The notes: generated by a model not told the origin, from the sequence alone. A DNA stretch of 64,000 bases from Halofilum ochraceum (GCF_001614315.2 NZ_LVEG02000001.1:248001-312000); one strand, 5' to 3'. Positions 1-8,777 are shown, numbered from the stretch's first letter. A program made the numbers and translations.

Positions 1-458
1 AGGAGATCGGGATCGACCGCGATGCCGGCCGTGAGGCGCTGCGCCAGATCGAGCAGGAGGGCTCGCGGCATCTGGCCGCGGGTCGTTGGGTCGTGGTCTT
101 CCCCGAGGGCACGCGGCTGGCTCCGGATGAATCCGGTCGTTACGGGCAGGGCGGCGCGCGGCTCGCGAACGCCGCCGGTGTCCCGGTCGTACCGGTGGCT
201 CTGGACTCCGGTTGGTGCTGGCCCAACGACGACTGGCGCAAGTACTCGGGGACGATCACGATGGAAATCGGCCCGGTCATCGAGACCGACGGCCGGAGTA
301 CGGCCGAAGTGAACCGGATGGCGCGGGACTGGATCGAGTCGGCCCGAGCCGCTATCGCACGCCCGCATGGCAGTGAGTCCGGGGCGGACGTGGCCGCGCT
401 GAGCGGTAATACGGAGCCCTCATCGGCGCGTGAAAGCGGGCTGGGATCGAGCTCTTAG
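1..458 (+). CDS. 1-acyl-sn-glycerol-3-phosphate acyltransferase, PlsC family (C-terminal part)
   Basis: Membrane-associated lysophospholipid acyltransferase of the PlsC/LPLAT family, which converts lysophosphatidate to phosphatidate. The frame is open from base 3 with no start, so only the last 151 residues are in the window and the catalytic HX4D box must lie upstream. Visible are FPEGTR at about residues 33-38 of the fragment (family motif III, acceptor phosphate binding) and the proline-containing motif VPVVPVALDSG at about 60-70. The last 35 residues are hydrophilic and family-atypical. Acyl-acceptor specificity cannot be read from this part, so PlsC versus a related LPLAT is open. Confidence 0.85.
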   Translation, partial: EIGIDRDAGREALRQIEQEGSRHLAAGRWVVVFPEGTRLAPDESGRYGQGGARLANAAGVPVVPVALDSGWCWPNDDWRKYSGTITMEIGPVIETDGRSTAEVNRMARDWIESARAAIARPHGSESGADVAALSGNTEPSSARESGLGSSS

Positions 459-565
459 TGCCTGTGCGAAAAGCCCTCGCTGTGGCGCTTCCGCAGTAGG
501 CGCAGGGGCTTGTACACGGGCTCTCTCAGGTCGATGTCGCGGGCCATTGTCTACCGGATGCCGAG

Positions 566-1036
566 TCATGGTGATCGCGGATCCGCGTGGTGCTGTACTG
601 CGCTGGAAGTCCGAATGGAAGCGAGATCGGCGCCGATCGCAGTCAGTTCCCGCCTGGACAAGGTGCGCTCGAGCAGCGGAAACGCCTGCCGTTCCTCGAC
701 GCGGACGTGGTGCTCCAGGACCTCCCCGAGCACGCCCAGACGCGTGCCGTCCAGTCGATCAGCGCGTGTGAGCGTGCGCCTGATCGCATCGTGCTCGCGT
801 TCAAGTTCTGTCGCGAGTTCGGCCTGTCCGTGTTCATGGAGGTGCGGAAATAACAGCCGCTCCTCGGCGGCAAAATGGGCTGACATCTCCGACTGCCAGG
901 CCTCGCGAAGCGCCTGCCAGCACGCGGTGATATCCGCTTCTGACGCCCCATCCGCAGCCTGACGCGCGCGGCGCGCCAACTGCAGCACGTGATTGTGATC
1001 CCTCGATAGCGGAATCAGCTCGGGAGTGCGTTTCAT
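566..1036 (-). CDS. Hemerythrin HHE domain protein
   Basis: A 156-residue cytoplasmic four-helix protein of the hemerythrin HHE family, expected to bind a non-haem di-iron centre. Candidate ligands are H14/H16 in SRDHNHV, H54 and E58 in HFAAEER, H82 in EHDA and H109/H110 with E114 in EHHVRVEER. The start at 1036 was chosen over an upstream in-frame ATG at 1132 because homology-like sequence begins at MKRTPELIPL and a GAGG Shine-Dalgarno motif lies about 7 bases upstream. Family members serve in oxygen or nitric oxide sensing, iron storage or iron-sulfur repair; nothing here decides between them. It converges on the plsC-like gene. Confidence 0.85.
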   Translation of the reverse strand: MKRTPELIPLSRDHNHVLQLARRARQAADGASEADITACWQALREAWQSEMSAHFAAEERLLFPHLHEHGQAELATELEREHDAIRRTLTRADRLDGTRLGVLGEVLEHHVRVEERQAFPLLERTLSRRELTAIGADLASIRTSSAVQHHADPRSP

Positions 1037-1250
1037 GGTCGACCTCGACTCGACCCGGATTTTCATCCGGATTTTGTTCGAATTCACTCCAGTGTGACCT
1101 TGCCGGCTTGGCGCGTCGTTGATCGCCGTCAAGTTTCACCATCCCCACAGGCTATCTATCCACTGAACGCATTCTTCCTGGCTCCGCTGCTCATGCGGGT
1201 GCCAGTGGCCGGGATGATCCGTGTCGCCGCAGCGTAGCGTTCATTGGCGC

Positions 1251-1580
1251 TCAGTTGGTCTCCCTGGTCAGCACCTCGCACAGTAACGGCATGAGCCTGC
1301 AGACGCGCGGATCCGAGATCCGGTAATGAATCGTCTGGGCTTCGCGTCGGGTCTCCACAAGGCCCTGGTTGCGGAGTACCGCGAGGTGCTGGGACAGCGC
1401 CGATTGGGACAGCGGCACGCGATCGAGGAGCGCTGAGACGGACAGCTCGCCGGGCACCAGGCTGCAGAGCACCATCAGGCGGTTGCGGTTGGCCATCGCC
1501 CGCAGGAAGCGCTCGGCTTCCTCCGCGTTCTCGGCAATAAGGTTCCCGGTAGAGGCGACTGCGGTCACTGAGTCATCCAT
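1251..1580 (-). CDS. bigR: ArsR-family repressor, BigR/SqrR type (sulfide/persulfide-responsive)
   Basis: A 109-residue winged-helix dimeric repressor. The recognition helix region LSQSALSQHLAVLRNQGLV spans about residues 57-75. Cysteines are at 39 (VLCSL), 94 and 101 (LLCEVL). The C39/C101 pair matches the spacing of the two cysteines that form a disulfide or polysulfide bridge in BigR/SqrR (known from that subfamily), which releases DNA when reactive sulfur rises. It is transcribed divergently from a persulfide dioxygenase gene, as in characterised BigR operons. An AT-rich imperfect palindrome lies between them. A metal-sensing ArsR is less likely because no metal-site cysteine cluster is seen in the recognition helix. 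Confidence 0.85.
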   Translation of the reverse strand: MDDSVTAVASTGNLIAENAEEAERFLRAMANRNRLMVLCSLVPGELSVSALLDRVPLSQSALSQHLAVLRNQGLVETRREAQTIHYRISDPRVCRLMPLLCEVLTRETN

Positions 1581-1613
1581 CGATTCGAGTCCAATGCATT
1601 CAGGTTATCGGCT

Positions 1614-1640
1614 CTAATATATCATAAATTGCTAAATTAG
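1614..1640. promoter_or_regulatory. Candidate BigR/SqrR operator between divergent genes
   Basis: A 27-bp AT-rich imperfect palindrome beginning CTAAT and ending ATTAG lies in an otherwise GC-rich genome between bigR and the dioxygenase gene. Known BigR boxes are AT-rich palindromes of similar size. A TTGACT hexamer at 1643-1648 just beside it could be a -35 for the plus-strand operon, so repressor bound here would block it. The -10 is not clear. Confidence 0.55.
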
Positions 1641-1699
1641 TATTGACTCAAAGAACGAGTCGATCTAGCCTTATAACCAATTTGACGGAGAGACGTTTG

Positions 1700-2566
1700 A
1701 TGCAACCACAAGTCCGCCACGTACTGCACGATGAGAGTTCGACCTACTCGTATGTCGTCTGGGATCCGGAGAGCCTGCATGGCGTGATCATCGATCCGGC
1801 GCTCGATTACGACGGGAAATCCGGGCGCACCGGGACGGACACGCCGGTACAGCTCCTGGACATCGTCGAGCGCGAGGGCCTGACGGTCGACTGGATCCTC
1901 GAAACGCACGCCCACGCCGATCATATTTCGGCCGCGCCGTTCCTGCGCGAACGCCTGGACCGGCCGCCGGTCGGAATCGGGGAGGGCATCCGGGTGGTGC
2001 AGGAGCGCTTCAAGCGGCTGTTCAACCTGGAACGCGGGTTCCTGCCGGATGGCAGCCAGTTCGACCATCTGTTCGTGGACGGCGAGACATTCCGCGTCGG
2101 CGGTCTTGAAGCCCGCGTGATCACGACGCCGGGACATACCAGCGACCACCTGTCCTACGTGATCGGGGATGCGGTTTTCGTTGGCGATACGCTGTTCATG
2201 CCGGATGCCGGTACGGCCCGCTGCGACTTCCCGGGTGGCGACGCCACGCTGCTGTACCGGTCGAGCCGGCGGCTGTTCGAGGCCCTGCCGGACGAGACGC
2301 GCATGTTTATATTGCATGACTATGGTCCGAATGGACGCGAGCGTCGGAACGAGACCACCGTGGGCGCGCAGCGCCGCGACAATATTCACGTGAGAGAGGG
2401 CGTGAGCGAGGCGGAGTACGTCGAGATGCGCGAAGCCCGGGATGCCACCCTTCCGATGCCGACGCTGATACTGCCGTCTGTGCAGGTGAATATCCGGGCG
2501 GGCGAGTTCCCGCCCCCGGAAGATAACGGCACGATCTATCTCAAGGTACCGATCGACGCGTTCTGA
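1700..2566 (+). CDS. Persulfide dioxygenase-like MBL-fold protein (Blh/ETHE1 type)
   Basis: A 288-residue metallo-beta-lactamase-fold enzyme, expected to oxidise glutathione persulfide to sulfite with non-haem iron in the cytoplasm. The metal motif THAHADH is at 69-75 (H70, H72, D74, H75), with further ligands H146 in TPGHTSDH, D163 in VGDTLF and a His near 229 in FILHDY. The block HGVIIDPALDYDGKSGRT near the N-terminus is typical of the Blh branch. The ATG at 1700 follows GGAGAG; a longer in-frame ATG at 1643 would run through the operator region and is rejected. First gene of the BigR-controlled operon, followed by two sulfur transporter halves. Confidence 0.88.
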   Translation: MQPQVRHVLHDESSTYSYVVWDPESLHGVIIDPALDYDGKSGRTGTDTPVQLLDIVEREGLTVDWILETHAHADHISAAPFLRERLDRPPVGIGEGIRVVQERFKRLFNLERGFLPDGSQFDHLFVDGETFRVGGLEARVITTPGHTSDHLSYVIGDAVFVGDTLFMPDAGTARCDFPGGDATLLYRSSRRLFEALPDETRMFILHDYGPNGRERRNETTVGAQRRDNIHVREGVSEAEYVEMREARDATLPMPTLILPSVQVNIRAGEFPPPEDNGTIYLKVPIDAF

Positions 2567-2651
2567 ACGCGGCTGCGCGTAGGCGGGCAGTCATGCGGCG
2601 GACGCGGATGTCCCCCGCCCGCCGCTTTAAGGGTAAGCAGAGGCAAGAGTG

Positions 2652-3089
2652 ATGGCGGAGTTCGATTGGCTCTCGGCCCTGGCGGGCGGGATCATGATCG
2701 GTCTGGCGGCGATGCTGCTGCTGGCCGGTAGCGGCCGCATCGCCGGGATCAGTGGCATTCTCGGCGGGGCGCTCGAACGCCCGGCTGGCGACACGCTGTG
2801 GCGCTGGCTTTTCCTGGCTGGGCTGATCGCCGGGGCGGCGGTGCACCAGTGGCTGGAACCGGGCGCCGTGGAGGCGCGGACCGGATTTCCCGTATGGGCG
2901 CTGCTCGCGGCCGGTCTGCTGGTGGGGATCGGCACCCGGATGGGCAGCGGCTGTACCAGTGGACACGGCGTCTGCGGCCTTGCGCGGTTATCACCGCGGT
3001 CGGGCGTGGCGACCGCCGTGTTCGTGGTGGTCGCGATGATCGTCGTGTGGTTACTGCGCCACGGGCCGATCGCGGGTGTGCTGCCATGA
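2652..3089 (+). CDS. YeeE/YedE (DUF395) membrane protein, first half
   Basis: A 145-residue membrane protein with about four hydrophobic segments. The motif GIGTRMGSGCTSGHGVCGLARLS near residues 96-118 is the signature of YeeE/YedE proteins, whose conserved cysteines are implicated in moving thiosulfate or other reduced sulfur across the inner membrane. It is half the length of a full YeeE; the next gene supplies the other half, with a 4-bp ATGA overlap. A GTG three bases earlier is an alternative start. Location behind the persulfide dioxygenase matches BigR-type operons. Substrate is inferred, not shown. Confidence 0.85.
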   Translation: MAEFDWLSALAGGIMIGLAAMLLLAGSGRIAGISGILGGALERPAGDTLWRWLFLAGLIAGAAVHQWLEPGAVEARTGFPVWALLAAGLLVGIGTRMGSGCTSGHGVCGLARLSPRSGVATAVFVVVAMIVVWLLRHGPIAGVLP

Positions 3090-3496
3090 ATGGCCTGATC
3101 GCGCTGGTAGCGGGGGTCCTGTTCGGCTTCGGGCTGGATCTCGCACGCATGACCGATCCCGAGCGGGTGCTCGGATTCCTCGACATCGCCGGCACGTGGG
3201 ACCCGACGCTTGTGTTCGTGCTCGCGGGTGCCGTCGTGACGACCACGATCGGCTTTCGCCTGATGGGGCGCGGCGATTCCTGGTTCGGCGGACCGATGCG
3301 GCTGCCGCAGCGCAGTGATGTCGATCGCCCGCTGGTGCTCGGCGCGACGCTGTTCGGCGCGGGCTGGGGTCTCGCGGGATACTGCCCGGGACCCGGGCTC
3401 GCCGCGCTCGTTCAGGGCGCCGCCGATCCCGCCTGGTTCGTGGCCGGGCTGGCACTGGGGATGATTATTTTCGCGCGGGTCTCCCGCCGCGCATGA
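3086..3496 (+). CDS. YeeE/YedE (DUF395) membrane protein, second half
   Basis: A 136-residue inner-membrane protein with four hydrophobic stretches. Near residues 20-35 it carries GLDLARMTDPERVLGFLD and near 90-105 GAGWGLAGYCPGPGLAAL; the single Cys in GYCPGP is the family-conserved one. It is translationally coupled to the first half by an ATGA overlap and probably forms a heterodimer equal to one full-length YeeE-type sulfur transporter. The longer in-frame start at 2798 lies inside the previous gene and is rejected. Confidence 0.85.
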   Translation: MNGLIALVAGVLFGFGLDLARMTDPERVLGFLDIAGTWDPTLVFVLAGAVVTTTIGFRLMGRGDSWFGGPMRLPQRSDVDRPLVLGATLFGAGWGLAGYCPGPGLAALVQGAADPAWFVAGLALGMIIFARVSRRA

Positions 3497-3530
3497 CACT
3501 GAGCCGCCTGTGCGGTTCTCGGAAAGGGAC

Positions 3531-4118
3531 ATGACTCTTCAGAAGATGATTGGTGCTGCTGGGCTCGGTGTGCTCCTGTTGCTCGCCGTTCCGGTGGGTG
3601 CAGAGGATATCGACCAGCGCCGTGCGGAGGCACAGGATGCAGCGATGACACTGATGCAGGCGCTCGGCGGTGAACTCAGGCAGGCAATGGAGTCCGGCGG
3701 ACCACAAGCGGCGGTATCCGTCTGTACCGAGCGTGCGCCGGCCATTGCGGCCCGGATTTCGCGCGAGCGGGGTATGCGGGTCACTCGGGTGTCGAGTCGC
3801 TACCGCAACGCGCTGCTGGGCATGCCCGATAGCTGGGAAGCGGAGACGCTCGGACGTTTCCGCGAGCGCCATGAGGCGGGCGAACCGTACAAGGGCATGA
3901 GCCGCGGCGAACGCGTAACGGACGGTGGGCGCTCCGAATATCGGTACATGCAGGCGATCCCGACGGAAGGCGTCTGTGTTGCCTGCCATGGTCCGCGAGA
4001 ACAGTTGACACCCGAGGTCCGTGCGATGCTTACGGAGCGCTATCCCCATGATCGCGCGACGGGGTTTGCGGTGGGTGATCTGCGCGGAGCGTTCAGCGTA
4101 CGCCAGCCGATCGATTGA
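3531..4118 (+). CDS. Periplasmic DUF3365 (Tll0287-like) c-type cytochrome
   Basis: A 195-residue exported protein: a Sec signal peptide covers about residues 1-24 (hydrophobic GLGVLLLLAVPVGA, then AED). A single haem c site CVACH is at 149-153. C65 in AVSVCTERAP corresponds to the Cys that, from memory of the Tll0287 structure, is the second axial haem ligand, so a His/Cys-ligated sensor-type haem is inferred. The domain is PAS-like and often fused to histidine kinases or cyclases; here it stands alone. The ATG at 3531 has GAAAGG upstream. It sits 34 bases behind the YeeE pair, so probably the same sulfur-responsive transcript. Confidence 0.8.
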   Translation: MTLQKMIGAAGLGVLLLLAVPVGAEDIDQRRAEAQDAAMTLMQALGGELRQAMESGGPQAAVSVCTERAPAIAARISRERGMRVTRVSSRYRNALLGMPDSWEAETLGRFRERHEAGEPYKGMSRGERVTDGGRSEYRYMQAIPTEGVCVACHGPREQLTPEVRAMLTERYPHDRATGFAVGDLRGAFSVRQPID

Positions 4119-4131
4119 CAGGACCGGGGAC

Positions 4132-4737
4132 GTGAGCCTGCGCGTCGCGTATACAGTTTGGGCCCCGATCTACGATCACGTAGTCGATGCGGCGACGCGC
4201 GGGATGCGCCGCCAGAGCCTCGCGGCGCTCGACGTTGAGGCCGGCGCCAGCGTGCTGCTGGTCGGGGTCGGCACCGGCCTGGATCTGCCATGGTTGCCGG
4301 CGGGACCGCGGTACTGCGGGATCGATCTGACACCGGCGATGCTGGAACGGGCCCGACGCCGCGCTGATCGTACGGGCTGCACGGTGGACCTGCGCGTCGC
4401 CGATGCCACCGCCTTGCCCTATGCGGATCACCGTTTTGACGCCGTGGTGATGCACCTCATCCTCGCGGTCGTGCCGGACCCAGTGGCGGCGCTGCGCGAG
4501 GCGGCGCGGGTGCTCCGGCCCGGTGGCGAGATCGTGATCCTGGACAAGTTCCTGCGCCCCGGGCAGCGGGCCCCGCTGCGGCGGCTCCTGGCGCCCCTGA
4601 TCAGGCGCATCGCGACCCGCACGGATGTCGTGTTCGAGGATTGTCTTGCGGCGGTCGATGGTCTCGAGGTGGTCGCGGATGCCCCGGCCGGGGCCGGAGG
4701 CTGGTTTCGTCGGATTCGACTGCGCCGGACGGGCTGA
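4132..4737 (+). CDS. Class I SAM-dependent methyltransferase (Methyltransf_11 type)
   Basis: A 201-residue Rossmann-fold methyltransferase. The SAM-binding segment VLLVGVGTGLDLPWLP is near residues 40-55, the acidic residue after it is in GIDLTPAML, and DATALPYADHRFDAVVMHL gives motifs II-III. The opening YTVWAPIYDHVVD resembles phospholipid N-methyltransferases of the PmtA/UbiE-like group. A GTG start at 4132 is chosen: it lies 13 bases after the cytochrome stop with AGGA before it, while the longer ORF would overlap the cytochrome gene by about 100 bases. Last gene of the likely sulfur operon; its substrate is unknown. Confidence 0.75.
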   Translation: MSLRVAYTVWAPIYDHVVDAATRGMRRQSLAALDVEAGASVLLVGVGTGLDLPWLPAGPRYCGIDLTPAMLERARRRADRTGCTVDLRVADATALPYADHRFDAVVMHLILAVVPDPVAALREAARVLRPGGEIVILDKFLRPGQRAPLRRLLAPLIRRIATRTDVVFEDCLAAVDGLEVVADAPAGAGGWFRRIRLRRTG

Positions 4738-4891
4738 GCCCGGCTGGAGGGATTCGGGGCGGCAATCACGGCATGGCGGTGACGCATGGGGTGACCCGAG
4801 CAATCGATCGTCATCGACGCCGGGCTGGACTCGTGCCAGTGCAGGTCGTGAGCCTACGCGCCCACTGTCTGTTGATTCGTTGTCTTGTGCG

Positions 4892-5179
4892 TCAGCGGTT
4901 GCGGTTGCGGCCGCCGCGGCGGCGTGGCTGGTTCTGCTCGAGCGGATAACCGAGCAGGCGCACGGCGACCGCCGGATGGGCGTTGGGCAGGTTGCGGCGG
5001 TTCGAGGCATCGCGCTGTTCCGGCGTCATCGAACCCCAGGCCGCGATCTCCGCACGGCTTCGGGCGCAACCGAGGCAGCGGTCGTGCGCGTCGAGCTGGC
5101 AGACACCCACGCAGGGGCTCTGGTCCAGCAGGTCGTCGGGCAGCTCTACGGCGGGATTGCCGGTGTTCGCGTCGGTCAT
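4892..5179 (-). CDS. DUF1289 family small Cys-rich protein
   Basis: A 95-residue soluble protein of the DUF1289 family. The core SPCVGVCQLDAHDRCLGCARS at about residues 21-41 holds four conserved cysteines in a CX3C...CX2C arrangement, followed by EIAAWGSMTPEQR. A metal or iron-sulfur site is plausible but unproven for the family. The C-terminal tail is basic (RRRGGRNRNR). It starts 4 bases after the ttcA stop on the same strand, so it is probably cotranscribed with that iron-sulfur tRNA thiolase. Confidence 0.85.
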   Translation of the reverse strand: MTDANTGNPAVELPDDLLDQSPCVGVCQLDAHDRCLGCARSRAEIAAWGSMTPEQRDASNRRNLPNAHPAVAVRLLGYPLEQNQPRRRGGRNRNR

Positions 5180-5183
5180 CGGC

Positions 5184-6068
5184 TCAGCTCAGTCGGGCGC
5201 GGTCGAACCAGCGCAGGGCGATCGGGTCGGTCGGGGCCGCTGCGGGCCCGACCGTGGTGTCGGTATCGGGCGTGTCCGCCTCGAGTCCGGCGAAGTCGAA
5301 CAGCTCGCGGTCCGCCAGTTGCGACGGCGCCACGTTCTGGAGCGCGGAGAACATGGTCTCCGTGCGTCCAGGGTGCTCGCGTTCCCAGTCGGCCAGCATG
5401 CCCTTGATGTTCTGGCGCTGCAGGTTTTCCTGCGAGCCGCAGAGGTTGCAGGGGATGATCGGGAAGTCCCGCAGGTGCGCGTATTTCGCGATATCGCGCT
5501 CGCTCGCGTACGCCAGCGGGCGGATGAGTACGTTGCGGCCGTCATCGGAGCGCAGTTTCGGCGGCATGGCCTTCAGCCGGCCGCCATGGAACAGGTTCAG
5601 GAAGAAGGTCTCGAGGATGTCGTCGCGGTGATGGCCGAGCGCGATTTTGTCGATCCCGTTCTCGGCGGCCCAGGCGTAGAGTGCGCCGCGGCGCATGCGC
5701 GAGCAGAGACCGCACATCGTCTTGCCTTCCGGCACGACGCGGGTGACGACCGAATACGTATCCTGCTCGATGATGTGCCAGTCCACGCCACGCTCGCGGA
5801 AATAGTCCGGCAGGATGTGCTCCGGGAAATCCGGCTGTTTCTGGTCCATATTGACGGCGACCAGTTCGAAACGCACGGGCGCGCGCCGCTGCAGCTCAAG
5901 CAGGATGTCCAGCAGGGCGTGTGAGTCCTTGCCGCCCGACATGCAGACCATGACGCGCTCGCCGTCGCGGATCATCTCGTAGTCCGCGATCGCCTGGCCG
6001 ACCTGGCGTTTCAGGCGGCGATGCAGTTTGCGGGCATTGACCGAATCGGGGAGCGGGGTGAGCGGCAT
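5184..6068 (-). CDS. ttcA: tRNA 2-thiocytidine biosynthesis protein TtcA
   Basis: Cytoplasmic ATP-dependent enzyme that thiolates C32 of certain tRNAs. The PP-loop SGGKDS lies at about residues 44-49. The cysteine pair in [11 protein letters not shown] and the later Cys in PCNLCGSQ match the residues that bind the [4Fe-4S] cluster in TtcA (known from the family). Length of 294 residues is normal. The start MPLTPLPDS at 6068 is preferred; an in-frame ATG at 6116 would add 16 residues without a better ribosome site. The cluster and sulfur need fit with the sulfur genes nearby, but TtcA is a general housekeeping enzyme. Confidence 0.93.
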   Translation of the reverse strand: MPLTPLPDSVNARKLHRRLKRQVGQAIADYEMIRDGERVMVCMSGGKDSHALLDILLELQRRAPVRFELVAVNMDQKQPDFPEHILPDYFRERGVDWHIIEQDTYSVVTRVVPEGKTMCGLCSRMRRGALYAWAAENGIDKIALGHHRDDILETFFLNLFHGGRLKAMPPKLRSDDGRNVLIRPLAYASERDIAKYAHLRDFPIIPCNLCGSQENLQRQNIKGMLADWEREHPGRTETMFSALQNVAPSQLADRELFDFAGLEADTPDTDTTVGPAAAPTDPIALRWFDRARLS

Positions 6069-6212
6069 CGTTTTTCCGGGCTGGATCGCGTACAACCTGT
6101 CAATTATAGCGGCCATGGCCTCCGGGGCGAAGCGCCACCTTCAGGCGATGGGCCGTACTGGTGAATTGCGGAGGTAAAAACGGCGCGCACCGGCGTGCCC
6201 GGGAGATCGGCG

Positions 6213-6509
6213 ATGAAAGTGATGGTGGAACTGTGTCTGGTGCCGCTCGGTGTCGGTGTATCCGTGTCGCCTTACGTGCGTGCCTGTCAGGATGTGTTGC
6301 GCGCGGCCGGGTTCGAGCCGGAACTGCACGCCTACGGGACCAATTTCGAGGGCGAATGGGAGGCGGCAATGGCGGCCGTGCGCGAATGCCACGAGCGCGT
6401 TCATGAGATGGGGGCGCCGCGAATCCACTCCAGCCTGAAACTGGGCACCCGCACGGACCGCGACCAGTCCCTCGCGGACAAGGTCGACAGTGTCGGCAGC
6501 CCAGGGTAA
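6213..6509 (+). CDS. MTH1187 family thiamine-binding protein (DUF77)
   Basis: A 98-residue protein of the MTH1187/YkoF fold family. The N-terminal strand VMVELCLVPLGVGVSVSPYV and the segment ELHAYGTNFEGEWEAAMAAV are diagnostic; family members form tetramers and several bind thiamine. ATG at 6213 follows GGGAG; the ORF opens slightly upstream at 6195 without a better site. It is transcribed away from ttcA with about 140 bases between the starts. The physiological role is not known for this family; thiamine sequestration or delivery is the usual suggestion. Confidence 0.8.
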   Translation: MKVMVELCLVPLGVGVSVSPYVRACQDVLRAAGFEPELHAYGTNFEGEWEAAMAAVRECHERVHEMGAPRIHSSLKLGTRTDRDQSLADKVDSVGSPG

Positions 6510-6591
6510 CACCGGCCATCGTGCCTGCCGCCATTGATTTCGGCCGATTCCTTGCCACACTCATCAACAGGATGGCGTCCTGGAGATGACG

Positions 6592-7017
6592 ATGGGCAAA
6601 TGGATTCTGCGGACGGTCGCGCTGGTGGCGCTGCTGCATGGCGGTGTCACGGTGGCGGCCGAGCGTACGCCGGCCCCCGAAGACGCGCGGCTGTATTTCA
6701 TTTCACCGGCCGACGGTGAGACCGTTCAGTCGCCGGTCAAAGTCCGGTTCGGCGCGCATGGAATCGGCGTGGCGCCGGCCGGCGTCGGGGTGGAAGCCAC
6801 GGGCCACCATCACCTGATCGTGGACGGTGATCTGCCGGCCATGGACCAGCCGATCCCTTCGAACGACACCTACCGGCATTTCGGCGGGGGGCAGACCGAG
6901 ACCGTGATCGAACTGGAACCGGGCGAGCATACGCTGCAGCTGTTGATGGGGGACCGCAATCATGTCCCGCACCGACCGGTGGTGGCCTCGCCCCGGATCA
7001 CGATTCAGGTCGAATAG
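6592..7017 (+). CDS. Exported DUF4399 protein
   Basis: A 141-residue secreted or periplasmic protein with a signal peptide over about residues 1-22 (hydrophobic ILRTVALVALLHGGVTVAA, cleavage near AAE). The rest is a beta-rich domain with FISPADGETVQSPVKVRFG and a histidine-rich stretch GHHHLIVDGDLP, plus GEHTLQLLMGD and NHVPH; these features define DUF4399. Clustered histidines suggest metal binding, but no function is established. ATG at 6592 is preferred to the one at 6586, because GGAG at 6582-6585 directly abuts the earlier codon. It converges on cysI. Confidence 0.8.
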   Translation: MGKWILRTVALVALLHGGVTVAAERTPAPEDARLYFISPADGETVQSPVKVRFGAHGIGVAPAGVGVEATGHHHLIVDGDLPAMDQPIPSNDTYRHFGGGQTETVIELEPGEHTLQLLMGDRNHVPHRPVVASPRITIQVE

Positions 7018-7064
7018 GCGTTCCGGCCTGGCAAGCGACGGGGTGTTGCCCGGCCGGACCCGAC

Positions 7065-8777
7065 TTACACGTGGTGGAAGTTCCGTCCGGCCGTCGTTGC
7101 GTGGACGTATCCGGCACGGATCACGAAATCGCCGAACGGCTCGCCGTCTTCGCGTTCTTTCGCGTACCGGCCGATCATCGGCTCGAGTTCCGCGAGAATC
7201 TCCGGCTCGCCGATATTCTCGCGGTAGAGCTTGTTCAGGCGTTGCCCTTGGAAACCGGCGCCCAGATACAGATTGTATTTCCCCGGCGCCTTGCCCACGA
7301 ACCCGATCTCCCCGAGGTAGGGCCGGGCGCAGCCGTTCGGGCAGCCGGTCATCCGCACGATGATGGCATCTTCCTGCAGTCCGTTCTCCGCCATCATGGC
7401 GTCGATCCGGTCGATCAGTGAGGGCAGGTAGCGCTCCGATTCCGCCATGGCGAGGCCGCAGGTCGGAAAGGCGACGCAGGCCATCGAACTGCGGCGCACG
7501 GCGGAGCGGTCGGCGTCGGGATCGATGCCGTGATCCCGAAGGATCGCCTCGATCCGAGGGCGATCCTGGTCGGCCACCTTCGAGATGATCACGTTCTGGT
7601 TCGGCGTCATCCGGAATTCGCCGTCATGTACCCGCGCGATCTCGCGCAGGGCCGTCAGCATGCGACACTCGCCTTCATCCTTGATGCGGCCGTTCTCGAC
7701 AAACAGCGTGAAGTGTCCGCGCCCGTCCGCGCCGTCGACCCAGCCATAGCGGTCGGCGTTCGACTCAAAATGGAAGTCGCGCGGGTCTTCGAGTGACCAG
7801 CCAAGGCGGTGTTCGAGCTCGCTGCGGATCCATTCCGGACCATGATCGTCGACCGTGTACTTGAAGCGCGCGTGTTTTCGGTTCACGCGGTCGCCATAGT
7901 CGCGCTGAAGGGCCACGATCTGCTTGGCGACGGCCACGCTCTGATCGGGGCGGCAGAACGCGATCACGTCGGCGAGACGCGGATACGTCGCCGTATCACC
8001 ATGGGTCATGCCCATGCCGCCGCCGACCGTGACATTGAAGCCCGCCAGTTCGCCCTTGTCATCGGTGATCGCGATGAATCCGAGGCAGTTGGCGTAAATG
8101 TCGACATCGTTCATCGGTGGCACGGCGACCGCAATCTTGAATTTGCGCGGCAGATAGCGCGGGCCATAGATTGGCTCGAAGTCGGGCTCGCCGCCGGCCA
8201 CCTTATCGCCGTCGAGCCAGATCTCATGGTAGGCACTGGTACGCGGCAACAGATGATCACTGATCCGTTTCGACCACTCGAATACCTCGGAATGGATCTC
8301 CGATGCGTAAGGATTCGGGCTGCACATCACATTGCGATTGACGTCGCCGCAGGCGGCGATGGTATCCAGCAGCGTGTCGTTGATGGCGCGCATGGTCGTT
8401 TTCAGATCACGCTTGATGACGCCGTGATACTGGAAGGTCTGCCGGGTGGTTATCCGCAGCGTGCCGTTGGCGTGCCGGGTGGCGATATCGTCGAGCGCCA
8501 GCCACTGCTGCGGCGTGCACACGCCCGCGGGCATACGCAGGCGGATCATGAACGAGTACGCCGGCTCGAGCTTCTTCTTCTGGCGGGCGGCGCGGACGTC
8601 GCGGTCGTCCTGCATATAGCTGCCGTGGAATTTCAGCAGCTTGGTATCCGACTCGGCGATCGCCCCCGTGACCTCGTCCGCCAGGCCCTGCTCGATCGTG
8701 CCGCGCAGGAAATTGCTGTCATGCTTGATGCGCTCGGTCGGGTCGAGTGCGTCGAGATCGATGTCATCGTTGCTCAT
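7065..8777 (-). CDS. cysI: Assimilatory sulfite reductase (NADPH), hemoprotein beta subunit
   Basis: CysI (570 residues) reduces sulfite to sulfide with six electrons delivered by CysJ, for cysteine synthesis in the cytoplasm. The four cysteines that bind the coupled [4Fe-4S]-sirohaem are in [15 protein letters not shown] and [11 protein letters not shown] in the C-terminal third; the repeated ferredoxin-reductase-like domains carry [13 protein letters not shown] and the Arg/Lys substrate-binding residues. Length equals that of the enterobacterial protein. It follows cysJ on the minus strand, but 314 bases containing an inverted-repeat element separate them, where an overlap or short gap is usual. 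cysH is not in the window. Confidence 0.96.
   Translation of the reverse strand: MSNDDIDLDALDPTERIKHDSNFLRGTIEQGLADEVTGAIAESDTKLLKFHGSYMQDDRDVRAARQKKKLEPAYSFMIRLRMPAGVCTPQQWLALDDIATRHANGTLRITTRQTFQYHGVIKRDLKTTMRAINDTLLDTIAACGDVNRNVMCSPNPYASEIHSEVFEWSKRISDHLLPRTSAYHEIWLDGDKVAGGEPDFEPIYGPRYLPRKFKIAVAVPPMNDVDIYANCLGFIAITDDKGELAGFNVTVGGGMGMTHGDTATYPRLADVIAFCRPDQSVAVAKQIVALQRDYGDRVNRKHARFKYTVDDHGPEWIRSELEHRLGWSLEDPRDFHFESNADRYGWVDGADGRGHFTLFVENGRIKDEGECRMLTALREIARVHDGEFRMTPNQNVIISKVADQDRPRIEAILRDHGIDPDADRSAVRRSSMACVAFPTCGLAMAESERYLPSLIDRIDAMMAENGLQEDAIIVRMTGCPNGCARPYLGEIGFVGKAPGKYNLYLGAGFQGQRLNKLYRENIGEPEILAELEPMIGRYAKEREDGEPFGDFVIRAGYVHATTAGRNFHHV

Noticed and set aside
470-511. Possible terminator hairpin (AAGCCC ... 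GGGCTT) between the plsC-like and hemerythrin genes
   Set aside because: The 29-base loop and 6-bp stem are weak despite an A/T run; I could not support it as a terminator.
4738-4891. Gap after the methyltransferase gene checked for tRNA or small genes
   Set aside because: No cloverleaf, no coding frame with a ribosome site, and no clear hairpin was seen.
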